Assembly (NCBI GenBank): GCA_008360955.1
Contig: LUCM01000083.1
Location: 652,288 to 716,287 of the forward strand
Source of the DNA: Fasciolopsis buskii
Taxonomy: Eukaryota; Platyhelminthes; Trematoda; Plagiorchiida; Fasciolidae
Length of the DNA stretch: 64,000 nucleotides
Reading direction: 5' to 3'
The notes below the pieces were generated by a model. The model ran no database searches. It worked only from the letters and a program-made list of their open reading frames with translations, and was not told where the DNA came from. Shown here one piece after another: positions 62,956 through 64,000 of this stretch; positions within the stretch are counted from its first letter, which is position 1, and each line of letters starts with the position of its first letter. The translations under genes and the position numbers were made by a program.

Positions 62956-63897
62956 TCATCTCAAATGTTCTCTTGTTTTGCAAATGTATGGTACTGAAAT
63001 CCATTGGAACTGATTACCCATCGAAGGTGTCTCTCCGCTCCGTTCATCGCACCCATTCAATAATCCACAACACACCACCATGTTCCAGCCACGGGACACC
63101 CGTCTTTAGGCCTCTTTGTATGTTTGTTCATTCATTCGATTTTTACAGAATATCAGGTTTCCTTGTTTGTTAACATACAATCACATAATTTGTCCTCTTC
63201 ATTTTGACTCAGTCCAGCATCCTTCCACATGCACACAAGTGTAAGACCTTGTAAGTCACCTTTATGCCAGTCAATTTCCTCCGACCTTCTGCATTACGAT
63301 TTCGCCGAGATCGACTATCATTAATTCGCCCAAATGTCCTGCTGTTATATCTCTCATGTCTCCTGATGAATTCAGTGTCCTTCGGATGTTTTCAAGGATT
63401 GTTCCCATTCATGCATATGTGGTCACATGAAATGGATGTGTTTCATCGATTGGCTTTATGTTGTCCGTCTCGCTTAATTTGTTTGTCTCAGTGACATCAA
63501 TTCTACAGATGAGTGTGTGCGTCCTCACGCTGCAACTTTTACAGATTCTCATTTATTGAATCGACTGTTAAAAAAATTGAACTTTTATCAGACCTCCAGT
63601 TTTGTGCATTGTTGGTACCTAAAAAGCGCATAATTTACCTTCCTATCTATCCGTGAGGATGTGTTAGTTTGCTACCAAAACGCGAACAAGTTAGTTGTGA
63701 ACAGTGCAAGGCTCATGTGTCAACCCTCCGGAGTCTGAGAGATGATCGCAAGCGGTGGCCGATAGGAAACGGAAAAGGTTGCACCCATCGGTAATAGTCG
63801 CACCCTTTATCGACTAATTGGAAATACTGGAAGTCGAATGTAAGCAGTGTGACTAAGGGATCCCACAGCACACTGAGTCACTCTCAGGAGCGTTAGG
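62956..63897. other. 3' flank of the SREBP gene
   Basis: Presumed 3' UTR and flank. T-rich, with no recognised frame and no clear AATAAA. Short frames at 62943-63173 and 63264-63494 have no recognisable product. Confidence 0.5.
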
Positions 63898-64000
63898 CAG
63901 TCATCATCATCATTGTTCAGCGTTAAACAGCAAGGCAAACCTCACTGACCACTGCCTTTCTCCAGAGTTACACGTTTATATGAAAAGAGTGAATATCCAA
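63898..64000 (-). mobile_element. RTE family 1, copy H, 3' end (runs out of the window)
   Basis: The minus strand ends in a (GAT)n tail (tcatcatcatcat at 63901-63913 on the plus strand), preceded by the family-1 3' UTR (ggatattcactcttttcata and the caaggcaaacctcactgac block). The rest lies beyond the window. Confidence 0.85.

Noticed and set aside
1..64000. CRISPR arrays, operons, rRNA genes or prokaryotic mobile elements
   Set aside because: No regularly spaced repeats, tightly packed genes or rRNA signatures. The intron-exon structure is eukaryotic.

Overview
ORGANISM. The window looks like repeat-rich nuclear DNA of a parasitic flatworm, most likely a digenean fluke. It holds one widely split gene with small exons and introns up to about 10 kb. 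Those introns are packed with RTE-like non-LTR retrotransposons and Penelope-like (PLE) fragments, the mix known from schistosomes and liver flukes. No operons, ribosome binding sites or other prokaryotic features are seen. The species cannot be fixed from sequence alone. HOST GENE. One plus-strand gene accounts for the host coding sequence I can support: a homologue of the membrane-bound transcription factor SREBP. Thirteen exons can be placed between 7847 and 62955. The window opens inside the gene; the basic region and helix 1 of the bHLH must lie upstream. In order the exons give helix 2 plus leucine zipper (7847), a long Ser/Pro-rich linker (18038, 24274), transmembrane segment 1 with the Leu-Cys site of S2P cleavage (24274 exon), a lumenal loop with an RxxL S1P-type site and transmembrane segment 2 (34355), and the C-terminal regulatory domain that in other animals binds SCAP (44871, 46765, 53004, 53759, 55389, 57687, 61654, 62369), ending at a short last exon (62921-62955). 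Splice phases agree at every junction I could test except 24.7k/34.35k, where the donor is weak. The joined length, 3213 nt, is an exact multiple of three. LAYOUT. 1-7846: intron or upstream sequence with decayed repeats. 7977-18037 (intron 1): RTE copy A, minus-strand RTE fragments of two families, a PLE reverse transcriptase fragment and a TA microsatellite. 18581-24273: RTE copy C with most of its RT deleted, plus family-2 fragments. 24.7-34.3k: the most complete family-1 element (copy D). 34618-44870: a PLE GIY-YIG fragment and a long, decayed family-2 element. 46950-53003: antisense RTE copy E, a tRNA-like sequence and a 105-bp hairpin. 53.9-57.6k: two 3' RTE fragments. 57.8-61.6k: family-2 fragments and an anonymous repeat. 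63.9k to the end: the 3' end of another antisense RTE. HOW THE PARTS RELATE. The transposons lie only in introns or flanks and none interrupts an exon. Family-1 RTE copies are almost identical in the endonuclease region, so they were active recently, but none here is intact: A has a catalytically complete endonuclease but a truncated RT; D has lost catalytic residues in both domains; E keeps the RT YADD but lost an endonuclease Asp. A, C and D share a TAG stop between endonuclease and RT.
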